Assembly: GCA_900635495.1 (NCBI GenBank)
Contig: LR134136.1
Coordinates: forward strand, 2,666,001 to 2,730,000
Direction: 5' to 3'
Length of the DNA: 64,000 bases
Source of the DNA: Atlantibacter hermannii
GTDB taxonomy: Bacteria; Pseudomonadota; Gammaproteobacteria; Enterobacterales; Enterobacteriaceae
How positions within the stretch are numbered: the first letter of the stretch is position 1; every line of letters begins with the position of its first letter. This document shows, piece after piece, positions 38,129 to 49,536 of this stretch. The notes under the pieces are model-generated. The model worked only from the letters and a program-made list of their open reading frames with translations, ran no database searches and had not been told where the DNA came from. The position numbers were made by a program, and so were the translations under genes.

Positions 38129-38806
38129 TTAGCGACGCGCCCTGACAATCTGGTATTTACGGGTCAGGTACTCCACCGGCGCGCTCCAGATATGTACCAG
38201 ACGCGTGAACGGGAACAGCAGGAACAGCGTCATGCCAAGCACCAGATGCAGGCGGAAGATGAACGCCACGCCGTCCAGATGTTCAGCCGCGCCGCCGTGG
38301 AAGGTCACGATTGACTGCGCCCAGCCCACCAGCTTCATCATTTCGCTCCCGTCCATATGCTGCGCCGAGAAAGGAATGGTCAGCAGGCCCAGCGTGCATT
38401 GCACCATCAGCAGCGACAGGATCAGGATATCCGCCTTGGTGGACGTAGCGCGGATACGCGGGTTAAACAGGCGGCGTTTCAGTAACAGCAGCCCGCCCAC
38501 CAGCGTCATGATCCCGCTTGCGCCCCCCAGAATCATCGCCATCTTCTGTTTCACTTCAATCGGCAGGAATGACTCATACATCCAGTGCGGGGTCAGCATC
38601 CCGAAGAAGTGACCGACAAAAATCCCCAGGATACCGAAGTGGAACAAATTCGATGCCAGGTTCATTCCCTTACGATCCAGCATCTGACTGGAGCCTGCGC
38701 GCCAGGTGTACTGACCGTAGTCATAACGCAGCCAGCTGCCCACTAAAAACACCGTGCCGGCAATATAAGGATAGATATCGAAGAGAAGCATATTCAGGAA
38801 CTGCAT
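38129..38806 (-). CDS. narI: Respiratory nitrate reductase gamma subunit NarI
   Basis: Membrane cytochrome b subunit that oxidises menaquinol or ubiquinol and passes electrons to NarH. The 225 residues contain five membrane segments and His ligands of two hemes (LFHFGILGIFVGHFFG and RLHLVLGMTLF). Intact. Its ATG shares one base with the narJ stop (TAATG), implying coupled translation. Last gene of narGHJI. Confidence 0.97.
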   Translation of the reverse strand: MQFLNMLLFDIYPYIAGTVFLVGSWLRYDYGQYTWRAGSSQMLDRKGMNLASNLFHFGILGIFVGHFFGMLTPHWMYESFLPIEVKQKMAMILGGASGIMTLVGGLLLLKRRLFNPRIRATSTKADILILSLLMVQCTLGLLTIPFSAQHMDGSEMMKLVGWAQSIVTFHGGAAEHLDGVAFIFRLHLVLGMTLFLLFPFTRLVHIWSAPVEYLTRKYQIVRARR

Positions 38807-39516
38807 TATTGCTGTCCTCCTGTGGTGATATTCAAATACTGCGGGGCAACCGCGCCCGCAAACCGGCGTTGATGGGAGGTAATGGCGGAATCGCCACAGC
38901 CCTGATCGGCGAAGAATTTCACCTGCTCCTCTTCCCAGACCGCATCCAGCGCTTCCGGCGTGTCGTCACGCACTTCATCGGCTAACTGGCGCTGCACCTT
39001 TTCAGCGTCCACTTCGCTGTTGGCGATGCTGAGCAGCAGATCGAACAGCACCGCATAGCGGCTTTCACGCTGTTTGAGACGGGCGCTCAGCAGCGCCAGA
39101 ATCGGCGCCACATCCTGCAAACCGCCCACCGCTTCGCTATGTGGCAACTGGGCCAGATACTCCAGGTACAGCGGTAAATGATCCGGCAGCTCGCGGCTGT
39201 CCAGAAACAGCCCGGCGCGCTCGTACTGGGCCATTAAATCCACCATCGCCTGGCCACGATCCCGCGACTCGCCGTGCACATGTTCAAACAGCAGCAGCGA
39301 CGTGGCGCGTCCCCGGTCGAACAGTTCGCTGTAACGCGACTGCACGTCCAGCCGATCCTGCGACAGCACATCCCGCAGGAACAGGCCCAGCTCATGGGCC
39401 TCCTGTTTACTGATATGTTCCAGCCCGGTCATGGCGTCGAACAGCTCGCGCTGATGCTCCCACAATGCGTGGTCCGGGTACTCCAGCAGCCGGGAGATAA
39501 GTTTCAGTTCGATCAT
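38806..39516 (-). CDS. narJ: Nitrate reductase assembly chaperone NarJ
   Basis: Cytoplasmic TorD-family chaperone that holds apo-NarG, enables molybdenum-cofactor insertion and is not part of the final enzyme. The 236-residue all-helical, acidic protein matches E. coli NarJ (RLLEYPDHALWEHQREL, LPLYLEYLAQLP). Intact; the 4-nt overlap with narH indicates translational coupling. Confidence 0.96.
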   Translation of the reverse strand: MIELKLISRLLEYPDHALWEHQRELFDAMTGLEHISKQEAHELGLFLRDVLSQDRLDVQSRYSELFDRGRATSLLLFEHVHGESRDRGQAMVDLMAQYERAGLFLDSRELPDHLPLYLEYLAQLPHSEAVGGLQDVAPILALLSARLKQRESRYAVLFDLLLSIANSEVDAEKVQRQLADEVRDDTPEALDAVWEEEQVKFFADQGCGDSAITSHQRRFAGAVAPQYLNITTGGQQ

Positions 39517-41047
39517 GGGCGCGACTCCGTTTTCACCGTCACATCCACCGCGTCGATACGACGGCTGTTGAACAGGTTGGCTTTGGTGTCAGAACCGTGG
39601 CAACCGTCGCCGAAGCTAAAGCCGCAGCCTTTGCTTTCCGGGAAGGCGTTGCTGGCCAGCTCGCGATGGCTGGTCGGGATCACGAAGCGGTCTTCGTAGT
39701 TCGCAATCGCCAGATAGCGATACATTTCCTGCGCCTGCGCTTCAGTTAATCCCACCTCTTCCAGCGCACGGGTATCGTTAACGCCGTCAACGGTTTCCGC
39801 ACGTTTGTAATGGCGCATCGCCATCATGCGTTTCAGGGCGCGCAGTACCGGCGCGGTATCGCCCGCGGTCAGAATATTCGCCAGGTACTGAACCGGAATA
39901 CGCAGGCTTTCCACATCCGGCAGGATGCCAGTGTGCGGCAGCTCGCCCGCATCGGCAGCAGACTGGATTGGCGATAATGGCGGCACGTACCAGACCATCG
40001 GCAGCGTGCGGTATTCCGGATGCAGCGGCAGCGCCAGCTTCCAGTCCATCGCCATTTTCCAGACCGGCGACTGCTGCGCCGCGTCGATAACGCTCTGCGG
40101 TACGCCGTCTTTCAGCGCCTGTTCAATGACCGCCGGTCGTTCGGGTCGAGGAACACATCCAGCTGGCGCTGATACAGATCGGTTTCGTGCTCGGTGCTGG
40201 CGGCATTTTCGATCGCATCCGCGTCATACAGCAGTACGCCGAGGTAACGAATACGGCCCACGCAGGTTTCGGAACATACCGTCGGCATCCCCGCTTCGAT
40301 ACGCGGATAGCAGAAGATGCACTTCTCGGATTTCCCGCTCTTCCAGTTGAAGTAGATTTTTTTGTACGGGCAGCCGGTGATGCACATACGCCAGCCACGG
40401 CATTTGTCCTGGTCGATCAGCACAATGCCGTCTTCCTCACGCTTGTAAATCGCGCCGCTCGGACAGGTCGCCACGCACGCCGGGTTAAGGCAGTGTTCGC
40501 ACAGGCGCGGCAGATACATCATGAAGGTGTTTTCGAACTGGCCGTACATCGCCTTCTGCATGTTCTCGAAGTTCTTATCTTTGGCGCGTTTTTCAAACTC
40601 GCCGCCGAGGATCTCTTCCCAGTTCGGACCGTTTTCGATTTTATTCATCCGCTGACCGGTGATCAGCGAGCGCGGACGGGCGATAGGCTGATGCTTGCCT
40701 TCCGGCGCGTTATGCAGGTGCTGATAGTCAAAATCAAACGGTTCGTAGTAATCGTCGATGCCCGGCAGATGCGGGTTCGCAAAGATTTTCCCCAGCAGCA
40801 TCGCACGGTTGCCCATGCGCGGCTGCAGTTTGCCGTTGATTTTACGGATCCAGCCGCCCTTCCATTTTTCCTGGTTTTCCCAGTCATTCGGAAAGCCGAG
40901 GCCCGGTTTCGTTTCCACGTTGTTGAACCAGGCGTACTCCATCCCTTCGCGGCTGGTCCACACGTTTTTACAGGTCACGGAGCAGGTGTGGCAACCGATG
41001 CATTTGTCGAGATTCAGCACCATGCCGACTTGTGAACGAATTTTCAT
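39513..41047 (-). CDS. narH: Respiratory nitrate reductase beta subunit NarH (frameshifted)
   Basis: Electron-transfer subunit carrying three [4Fe-4S] clusters and one [3Fe-4S] cluster between NarI and NarG on the cytoplasmic face. Cys motifs CIGCHTCSVTCKN, CEHCLNPACVATCP, CRGWRMCITGCPYKK (Trp in place of a Cys marks the 3Fe cluster) and CIFCYPRIEAG are visible. The frame breaks at 40135-40136, where GACCGGCG replaces GACCCGGCG (minus strand, one C missing); restoring it gives 511 residues, as in E. coli. Overlaps narG by 4 nt. Probable sequencing error. Confidence 0.96.
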
Positions 41048-44000
41048 TTTACGCTCTCCTGTACCTGGTCATTGCCTTCGCCGTCTAACCAGTCGATATT
41101 TTTCATCTTACGCACCACCACAAACTCATCGCGGTTAGAGCCCACGGTGCCGTAGTAGTTAAAGCCATAAGCAAGTTGCGCATAACCGCCGATCATATGG
41201 GTCGGTTTCGGGGTGATGCGGGTCACGGAGTTGTGAATACCGCCGCGCTGCCCGGTCACTTCGGAACCCGGCAGGTTCACGATGCGCTCCTGGGCGTGAT
41301 ACATCATGGTCATCCCTTCCGGTACGCGCTGGCTCACTACCGCACGGGCGGTTAACGCGCCGTTAGCGTTAAACACTTCAATCCAGTCGTTATCCGCGAT
41401 ACCCAGATCTTTGGCATCGATTTCGCTCATCCAGACAATCGGGCCACCGCGCGACAGGGTCAGCATCAGCAGGTTGTCGCTGTAGGTGGAGTGGATACCC
41501 CACTTCTGGTGCGGCGTCAGGAAGTTAAGCGCTTTCTCCGGGTTGCCGTTGGATTTCTGGCCCATCACGGCTTTCACCGAACGGGTGTCAATCGGCGGAC
41601 GGTACACCAGCAGGCTTTCACCGAAATCACGCATCCACGGGTGATCCTGATACAGCTGCTGACGGCCTGACAGGGTGCGCCATGGGATCAGCTCATGAAC
41701 GTTGGTATACCCGGCGTTGTAAGACACATGTTCATCTTCCAGACCAGACCAGGTCGGGCTGGAGATGATTTTGCGCGGCTGGGCCTGAATATCGCGGAAG
41801 CGAATCTTCTCTTCCTCTTTATTGGTCGCCAGATGGGTGTGATCGCGCCCGGTGAATTCGCTGAGTGCCGCCCAGGCTTTCACCGCTACATGGCCGTTGG
41901 TTTCCGGGGCCAGGGTCAGGATCATTTCCGCTGCGTCAATCGCTGTGTTCAGCATCGGCTGGCCTTTCGCCGGGCCGTCCGCTTTGGTGTAATTCAGCTT
42001 GCGCAGCAGATCCATTTCGCTCTGAGTGTTCCAGGCGATGCCCTTACCGCCGTTGCCGATTTTCTCCATCAGCGGGCCGATAGAGGTGAAGCGTTCCCAG
42101 GTGGCCGGATAGTCGCGTTCCACCACAATAATGTGCGGCGCGGTTTTACCCGGGATCAGCTCACACTCGCCTTTTTTCCAGTCTTTCACGTCCAGCGGCT
42201 GCGCCAGTTCGGCGGCGCTGTCGTGCTGGATAGGCAGCGTCACCACATCGGTTTCTTTACCCAGGTGGCCAACGCACAGCTCGGAGAATTTCTTCGCGAT
42301 GCCTTTATAAATCTCCCAGTCGCTTTTCGATTCCCAGGCCGGGTCAACGGCGGCGGAAAGCGGATGAATAAACGGATGCATATCCGAGGTATTCATGTCG
42401 TCTTTTTCGTACCAGGTGGCAGTCGGCAGCACAATGTCGGAATAGAGGCAGGTGCTCGACAGACGGAAGTCCAGCGTGACCACCAGATCCAGCTTGCCGT
42501 CGAGGCCGTTATCCTGCCATTCCACTTCTTCTGGCTTCACGCCGCCCTGCTGGCCGAGATCTTTGCCCTGAATACCGTGGTCGGTGCCCAGCAGGTACTT
42601 GAGCATGTACTCGTGACCTTTACCGGATGAACCCAGCAGGTTGGAGCGCCAGACAAACAGGTTGCGCGGGTGGTTTTTGCCATTTTCCGGCTGTTCCGCC
42701 GCAAAGCGGATTTCGCCTGATTTCAGCGCCTGCACGGTGTAGTCCACCGGGTTCATTCCGGCCGCATCGGCAGCGGCTTTGATGCGCAGCGGGTTGGTAC
42801 CCAGCTGTGGCGCAGACGGCAACCAGCCCATACGCTCGGCGCGCACGTTAAAGTCCAGCAGATGGCCGGTGTAGCGCGATTTATCCGCCAGCGGCGAGAG
42901 TAAATCTTCCGCGCCGAGGGTTTCATAACGCCACTGGCTGGAGTGGTTATAGAAGAACGAGGTACTGTTCATGTGACGCGCCGGACGTTGCCAGTCGAGG
43001 CCAAACGCCAGCGGCTGCCAGCCGGTTTGCGGACGCAGTTTTTCCTGGCCCACATAGTGCGCCCAGCCGCCGCCGCTCTGACCAACGCAACCGCAGAAGA
43101 TCAGCATATTGATCAGGCCACGGTAGTTCATGTCCATGTGGAACCAGTGGTTCAGACCGGCACCCACAATGATCATCGAACGGCCATGGGTTTTATCGGC
43201 GTTATCGGCGAATTCACGGGCGATACGGATAATGTGGCTGCGGGACACGCCGGTGATGGCTTCCGCCCAGGCCGGGCTGTACGCTTTTACGTCGTCATAG
43301 CTGCTGGCGCAGTTCGCATCGCCTAAGCCACGATCCAGACCATAGTTGGCGAGGGTCAAATCATAAACGGTGGTTACCAGCGCGCTGCTGCCGTCGGCCA
43401 GCTGCAGGCGTTTAACCGGCAGTTTGTGCATCAGCACGTTATCCAGCTGAACGCTGTTGAAGTGGTCGCTCTCGGTGCCGCCAAAGTACGGGAAGCCGAC
43501 ATCAGCCACCTCGTCATGGCTGCCGAGCAGCGACAGACGCAGTTCTGCTTCTTCACCGGTGGTGCCGTCGCGCTGTTCGAGGTTCCATTTACCTTTCTCA
43601 CCCCAGCGGTAGCCGATTGAGCCGTTCGGCGCGATCATCTCGCCGTTCTGGTTATCAATGGCGACGGTTTTCCATTCCGGATTATTTTCCTGGCCCAGAC
43701 CGCCGACCAGATCGGAGGCGCGCAGCATACGGCCTGCCGCCCAGAATCCGTCGCGCTCTTCCAGCATCACCAGCATCGGCATGTCGGTATAACGGCGCAC
43801 GTAATCGGTGAAGTACTGGCTTGGGCGATCGAGATGGAATTCACGCAGCATAACGTGGCCCATCGCCAGCGCCATGGCGCTGTCGGTGCCCTGTTTCGGT
43901 GCCAGCCACTGGTCACACAGTTTGGCGATTTCCGCGTAATCCGGGGTAACGGCAACCGTTTTGGTGCCTTTGTAACGCACTTCGGTAAAGAAGTGGGCAT

Positions 44001-44789
44001 CCGGGGTACGGGTCTGCGGGACGTTGGAACCCCAGGCGATAATGTAGCTGGAGTTGTACCAGTCAGCGGATTCCGGTACGTCTGTCTGCTCGCCCCAGGT
44101 CATCGGTGACGCAGGCGGCAGGTCGCAATACCAGTCGTAGAAGCTCAGGCAGGTACCGCCAATCAGCGACAGTAACGTGCGCCGGAGGCGTAGGAAACCA
44201 TCGACATCGCCGGGATCGGCGAGAAGCCCGCGATACGGTCCGGGCCATAGGTTTTGGCGGTCCAGACGTTGGAGGCGGCAATCAGTTCATTCACTTCCTG
44301 CCAGGAAGAACGTACAAACCCGCCGCGGCCACGCGCTTGTTTATAGCTTTTGGCTTTCTCGCTGTCGGACATCAGGGCCGCCCAGGCTTCTACCGGATCG
44401 CTGTGCTGCGCTTTGGCTTCACGCCACAGTTTCATCAGGCGCTTGCGCATCATCGGGTATTTCAGGCGGTTAGCGCTGTACAGATACCAGGAGTAACTCG
44501 CCCCGCGAGGGCAGCCGCGCGGTTCATGATTCGGCATATCGGGACGGGTGCGCGGATAGTCGGTTTGCTGGGTTTCCCAGGTAACCAGCCCATTTTTGAC
44601 ATAAATCTTCCAGCTGCATGAGCCGGTGCAGTTTACGCCATGGGTGGAACGCACCACTTTATCGTGCTGCCAGCGCTGACGGTAACCGTCTTCCCAGTCC
44701 CGGTTGGTATCCAGAATCTGTCCGTGCCCATCGGCAAAGGTATCGCCCTTCTGTTTGAAGTAGCGAAACCGATCCAGAAATTTGCTCAT
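41044..44789 (-). CDS. narG: Respiratory nitrate reductase alpha subunit NarG (frameshifted)
   Basis: Catalytic molybdenum bis-MGD subunit that reduces nitrate to nitrite on the cytoplasmic side of the membrane under anaerobiosis. The N-terminal FS0 cluster motif uses one His and Cys (HGVNCTGSCSW), and the molybdopterin domain follows; the C-terminal region RGGIHNSVTRITPKPTHMIG is conserved. The frame breaks at 44170-44171 (TTACTG for TTACCTG, minus strand); one added C gives 1248 residues, one more than E. coli. Start at 44789 (MSKFLDRFRYFKQKG). First gene of narGHJI, with an FNR site about 95 bp upstream. Confidence 0.96.
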
Positions 44790-44882
44790 CGGGGGTTCTC
44801 CTGTAAGGAGCCTGTAGGCTCTTCTACTAAATCGACATTGCAAGAATTGAGGGCAAGGTTACTCCCCGGGTTTCACGCAGAA

Positions 44883-44896
44883 TTGACCCCGATCAA
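44883..44896 (-). promoter_or_regulatory. FNR site of the narGHJI promoter
   Basis: TTGAC-CCCG-ATCAA on the plus strand, or TTGAT-CGGG-GTCAA read towards narG: 9 of 10 consensus bases. The region 44897-45060 upstream has an AT-rich block (44950-45000) suited to IHF binding and GGGGTA/GGGGGTA motifs resembling NarL half-sites. Confidence 0.75.
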
Positions 44897-45509
44897 CCCC
44901 GTAACCCTTTGAAAAATGTCAAAACACGTGGAATACCACCAAAGTGGGAGGCTTTTTTATTTTTTAATAAATTGAAATATATAGATATTTTATGATTTGG
45001 ATGGTTTTCAACCGGGGTTTCAGAACACGGCGGGGTATTTGGGGGTAGAAGAAGGGGGAGGAGGAAGATGGCGGAGTGTAGTGTGACGGGAATCAAGGTT
45101 AAGGAGGCGGGTTCGCCGGGCTGGCGGGCCTTATTTGTAGGTGGAAGGGTTCCGTTCGCTCGGACTCTTTTCATCCATGGAACCGCATTGACGGCGAACG
45201 TGTCAGGGGCGCTCCCCGCCGCGCCCCCGACACCCCCGGCTCCCGGCCAGCAAAATCGGCGGCCTTGCCGCTTCCCTCGCCTCCATTTCCTCGCTTCAGG
45301 TCGGCCGGGATGCGGCATCCTGCCTTTCCCGACCTCATCCCCGCATCCCTGCGGGGATGACCTGGCTCGTCAATTCCGACTCGGCGATTTTGATGCCGGA
45401 CCCTCCCCCAACTTTGAATCTTTTATGTTTTACAGAGCGGCTTTTGTCTCTGTGGGATAACGCCCTTAACTTCACATCTGTCTTTTTTCAAAATGCCTGT
45501 GGTCGCCGT

Positions 45510-45528
45510 GAGTATTTCTCATACTCAT
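45510..45528. promoter_or_regulatory. NarL-like site within the narG-narK gap
   Basis: GAGTAT-TTCTC-ATACTC inverted repeat containing TACTCAT (45522-45528), an exact match to the NarL heptamer TACYYMT. It lies in the unique spacer between the two arms of the inverted element. Confidence 0.4.
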
Positions 45529-45820
45529 AGCGATAATTTTGTTTTTTCCGTTAATCACCTGAAATTATCGCGGCGGTGTAGGACCCCATCGCCCTCGCCG
45601 AGGCGTGCGCGGGAGGCCGGGGCAAGCCGCAGGGATGCGGCTTGAGGGCGAGAAAGGCAGGAAGCCGTATCTCGCCCGACCCGAAGCCGGACGTGGTAAG
45701 CCGAGGGAACCGCGAAGCGGCGAGGGTGACAGGGGGAGCCGGGGGTGTTGGGGGCGCGGCGGCGAGCGCCCCCAACCCGGTCGCGTTCGCCGGTGACAAA
45801 TGAAGCGCACCGCAGCCCAA

Positions 45821-45920
45821 AGCGAACGGAACCCTTCCACCCTACAAACGAGGCCCCGCTGCCAGAAGCGAACGGAACGATTCTACAAAACACAAAAAGC
45901 CCCCCGCTGCCAAAGCGAAC
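45821..45920 (-). repeat. Three imperfect tandem repeats of 46-47 bp
   Basis: AGCGAAC recurs at 45821, 45867 and 45914, each followed or preceded by the same order of blocks (GGAAC, TACAAA, CCGCTGCC). Forms the outer end of arm B next to narK. Confidence 0.55.
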
Positions 45921-46002
45921 AGCTCCCCTTCCCCCAAAAACCAAAAAAAAAAGCGCGGACAAGCCGCGCAAAAGGATAACACAAACCATTAAATCGCTAT
46001 TT

Positions 46003-47390
46003 TCAGGAAGCTTTGCGGCCGTACACCAGCCACGTCACCACCACACAAACAATATAAAACACAAGGAAGACTTTCATCGCGCCAGCCGGAGAACCGGTCA
46101 GCTCCAGCGACGTACCAAACGCTTTCGGGATAAAGAACCCGCCGATGGCGCCAATCGCCGAAATAAAGCCCAGCGCCGCCGCCGTGTCGGTCGCTGATTC
46201 ACGAATCGCCTGCTCCTCGCTGCCCCCGGCCGCTTTAACGCGATCCATCGTCAGCTTGCGGAAAATCACCGAAATCATCTGGAAGGTGGAACCACTTCCC
46301 AGCCCGGCGGTTAAAAACAGCATCAGGAATACGGCGAAGAAAGCGATAAAACTGCCGCCCTGACCTGCCGTCGGTAAAGTGGTAAACAACAGCGCGCTAA
46401 AAATCGCCATCAATATGAAGTTCACCAGCGTCACCCGGATACCGCCAAGTCTGTCGGACAGCGCCCCGCCCGCAGAACGCGCCAGTGCGCCAATCAGCGG
46501 CCCAAAAAACGCGAAGTGCAGGATATTCACGTCCGGGAACTGGGTTTTGGTCAACATCGCGAACCCGGCGGAAAACCCGATAAACGATCCAAAAGTCGCC
46601 AGGTACAAAAAGCTCATGATCCACAAATGCGCGCGCTTCAGTACCGGTAACTGCGAACGCAGCGAGGCTTTCGATGAAGCCAGGTCGTTCATGCCAAACC
46701 AGGCGGCAAGAGTGAAAATTGCCAGCAGCGGCACCCAAATCCAGGCGGCGTTTTCCAGATACAGCGTGGAACCATCGGGTTGAACCGCCCGGTGCTGCCA
46801 AAGAACGCAAAAATCGACATGGAGATCGCAAGCGGCGCCAGTAACTGCATCACGCTCACGCCAAGGTTACCGAAACCGCCGTTAATGCCGAGCGCGCCGC
46901 CCTGCTTCTGCTTCGGAAAGAAAAAGCTGATATTCGCCATACTGGAGGCGAAGTTAGCGCCCGCAAAACCGCACAGCAGAGAAATAATAATAAAGGTGCT
47001 AAACGGCGTGGTGCTGTCCTGCACCGCAAAACCCAGCCACAGGCACGGAATAATCAGGATCCCGGTACTCAGCGCGGTCCAGCGACGCCCGCCAAACAGC
47101 GGTACCATAAACGCATAAGGCACCCGCAGCAGCGCGCCGGAGACCGAAGGCAGCGCCGTCAGCATAAACAGTTGATCGGTAGTGAAATTAAAACCCACTT
47201 TATTCAGATTCACCGCCACCGCGCTGAAAATCATCCATACGCAAAACGCTAACAGCAGGCATGGAACGGAAATCCATAAATTACGACGCGCGACAGCATG
47301 CCCGGTCTGTTGCCAGAACGCGGCATCTTCAGGTCGCCAGTCGGTAATAAGCGGCCCGGTTGTGGAGGTCGGAACGGAGGATTGGCTCAT
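46003..47390 (-). CDS. narK: Nitrate/nitrite transporter NarK (frameshifted)
   Basis: Twelve-segment inner-membrane MFS protein that exchanges nitrate for nitrite during nitrate respiration. Nitrate signature motifs GFAGANFASSMANISFFFP and GSGSTFQMI are present, with the substrate-binding Arg in LLRVPYAF. The frame breaks at 46788-46790 (three G for four, minus strand); one added G joins the halves into 462 residues, the E. coli length. Start at 47390. Divergent from narXL, with an FNR site and NarL heptamers between. Probable sequencing error. Confidence 0.95.
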
Positions 47391-47449
47391 AAATACCTCA
47401 GAAACGTGAAATAACTGCCGCCACATTAGGCGTTCGCGCTGCGTGTAAG

Positions 47450-47463
47450 TTGATGTAAATCAA
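47450..47463. promoter_or_regulatory. FNR site of narK
   Basis: Perfect consensus TTGAT-GTAA-ATCAA in the narK-narX gap, 60 bp upstream of the narK start. Confidence 0.85.
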
Positions 47464-47589
47464 TGGATAAGCGGTCCGTTTGGCAGGCCTGAATTGCCTG
47501 TTATCCTTAGTGAGTAGGCAGCAGTATTAAAAAAAGTGTGGTTTTTCACTTTGCTGCGCAGGCTTTACGTCGTCGCGTCCGGATTGCCA

Positions 47590-47640
47590 TACCCATCGGC
47601 AATAAAGGAGTACCCCCTTATTGGTATGGGTATACTCCAT
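47590..47640. promoter_or_regulatory. NarL heptamer cluster in the narK-narX gap
   Basis: TACCCAT (47590-47596), TACCCCC (47611-47617), ATGGGTA (47626-47632) and TACTCCA (47633-47639) match or nearly match TACYYMT or its complement. Such clusters upstream of narK bind phosphorylated NarL. Confidence 0.65.
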
Positions 47641-47709
47641 ACTATGTTTGAGAATAACGCCATCCTTACTCTGAACCTGTTTAGGCGACCCGCCAGGAAA
47701 CTGAACGCC

Positions 47710-49536
47710 ATGTTGAAACGTTTGTGCGCCCCACTGACCCTCGCTAACCAGCTTGCGCTGGTGGTACTGCTGCTTGCTCTGTTGGGATTAGCGGGCATGG
47801 CGGTGTCGGCGTGGTTGATTCAGGGCATCCAGGGTAGCGCGCATGCGATTAACAAAGCGGGTTCACTGCGTATGCAAAGCTATCGTCTGCTGGCGGCGGT
47901 GCCGCTGAAAAGCGACGACAACGCCCTGCTGCGCGAAATTGAGCAAACGGCCTGGGACCCGGAACTGCAACATATCGCCGACCGCGACGGTGAGCGGCGG
48001 CAACTGGACGCGCTGCACGATTACTGGCGCAACCGTCTTGCCCCGGCACTGCTTGAAGCCCACGCCAGCGATGACGTTAAGCCTGCCGTGGCAGAGTTTG
48101 TCGGCCAAATCGACGCGCTGGTCAGCGGCTTTGACCGCACCACCGAACAGCGCATTAGCCGGGTGATCGTGATGCACTGGACCATGGCGATCCTCACCAC
48201 GCTGCTGTTGCTTCTGGCAGTTATCTGGCTTCGCAAACGGCTGCTGCGACCATGGCGGCAATTGATGACGATGGCCAACGCCATCGGGCAACGCAATTTC
48301 TCCCACCGGGTGGCGGCTAACGGGCGCGATGAGATGGCAACCCTGGGCCGCGCCCTGAACAGCATGAGCGACGAACTGGCCGACAGCTACGGCGTGCTGG
48401 AAGCGCGTGTTAAAGAGAAAACCGCCGGGCTGGAATATAAAAATCAGATCCTGACCTTTCTGTGGGACGCGGGCCGCCGAATGCACAGCCCGCTCCCCCT
48501 TGTGCGAACGGCTGGCCCCGGCGCTGGCGCGTCTGCAACAGTTGACCGGTCTGCGCGATATCCAGCTGCGGGTGTATGAAACCGGCGATGATGATAACTA
48601 TCAGGAATTCGCCTGGCAGCCCGATAGCCGTTGTGATGAAAAAGGCTGCACCCTGTGCCCGCGCGAGCGCATCGCCGGCGAGCAAAGCGACGAGACGTTA
48701 CAGTGGCGGCTCGCTGACGGCATTACCCGTTACGGCCTGCTGCTGGCGCGCCTGCCGGAAGGACAACAGCTTAATCAGGATCAACAGCACCTGATTGATA
48801 CGCTGGTTGAACAGATCACCGCCTCCCTTGCGCTGGAACGTCAACAGGATCGTCAACAGCAATTAATCGTCATGGAAGAGCGTGCGGCCATCGCCCGCGA
48901 ACTGCACGACTCCATCGCCCAGTCGCTCTCCTGTATGAAGATGCAGGTCAGTTGCCTGCAAATGCAGGGTGAAAACCTGCCGGAGCAGAGCCGGACGCTG
49001 CTGGCGCAAATTCGTAATGAACTCAACAGCTCCTGGCGTCAGTTACGCGAGCTGTTGACCACCTTCCGTTTGCAACTTAACGAGCCGGGTTTACGGCCAG
49101 CGCTTGAAGCAAGCTGCCAGGATTCAGCGCCCGGCTGGGGTTCCCGGTGACGCTGAATTATCATTTGCCGCCGCGCCTGGTCCCGGCGCATCAGGCCATT
49201 CACCTGGTGCAAATCGCCCGTGAAGCGTTAAGCAATGCGCTGAAGCACGCGGGCGCGAGCGAAATTAGCGTTACGGCGACCCTGCAAGACAGGCACGTCA
49301 GGCTGGTGATTGCCGATAACGGCTGCGGGGTGCCGGAAAACGCCGAGCGCACCAATCACTACGGTTTAATCATTATGCGTGACCGCGCGCAAAGCCTGCG
49401 CGGTGACTGTCAGGTCCGGCGACGGGAGTCCGGTGGCACCGAAGTGGTGGTCACCTTTATCCCCGATACGCCCCTTTTATCTGTCCGAGGAGAAGTCCAT
49501 GAGTACTCAGGAACCGGCAACGATTCTGTTAATTGA
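47710..49536 (+). CDS. narX: Nitrate/nitrite sensor kinase NarX (two frameshifts)
   Basis: Membrane histidine kinase that senses periplasmic nitrate and phosphorylates NarL. Two membrane segments enclose the sensory domain with the P-box AINKAGSLRMQSYRLL; then HAMP, a Cys cluster (CDEKGCTLCP), the HisKA_3 motif ARELHDSIAQSLS and an ATPase domain (DNGCGVPEN). Frame breaks at 48495-48499 (five C for four) and 49123-49124 (two T for three); correction gives one protein. It starts at 47710 (MLKRLCAPLTLANQ). The stop used in E. coli (TAA) is changed to TAC, so the protein runs on 12 residues and overlaps narL by 38 nt. Confidence 0.94.

Larger units (their letters stand above)
45061..45960. mobile_element. 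GC-rich inverted-repeat (MITE-like) element between narG and narK
   Basis: Two diverged copies of one sequence of about 270 bp face each other: arm A (about 45118-45380, plus) and arm B (about 45610-45870, minus). Shared blocks include GGAAGGGTTCCGTTCGCT, CCGCCGCGCCCCC, ACACCCCCGGCTCCC and GCATCCCTGC. Each arm holds a hairpin with the same core, GCATCCCTGC, but different flanks that both pair: CATCCCC/GGGGATG in A (45336-45359) and CAAGCC/GGCTTG in B (45623-45644, as read on minus). No transposase ORF. The gap is some 800 bp larger than in E. coli. Long ORFs here are low-complexity Pro/Ala/Arg and probably not coding. Confidence 0.65.

Noticed and set aside
40187..42630. Long plus-strand ORFs of 282 and 311 codons
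   Set aside because: They lie antisense to narH and narG, have no ribosome sites and follow the codon pattern of the opposite strand.
45068..45989. Several Pro/Ala/Arg-rich ORFs between narG and narK
   Set aside because: They follow the inverted-repeat element on both strands and in several frames at once, as expected from GC-rich repeats rather than genes.
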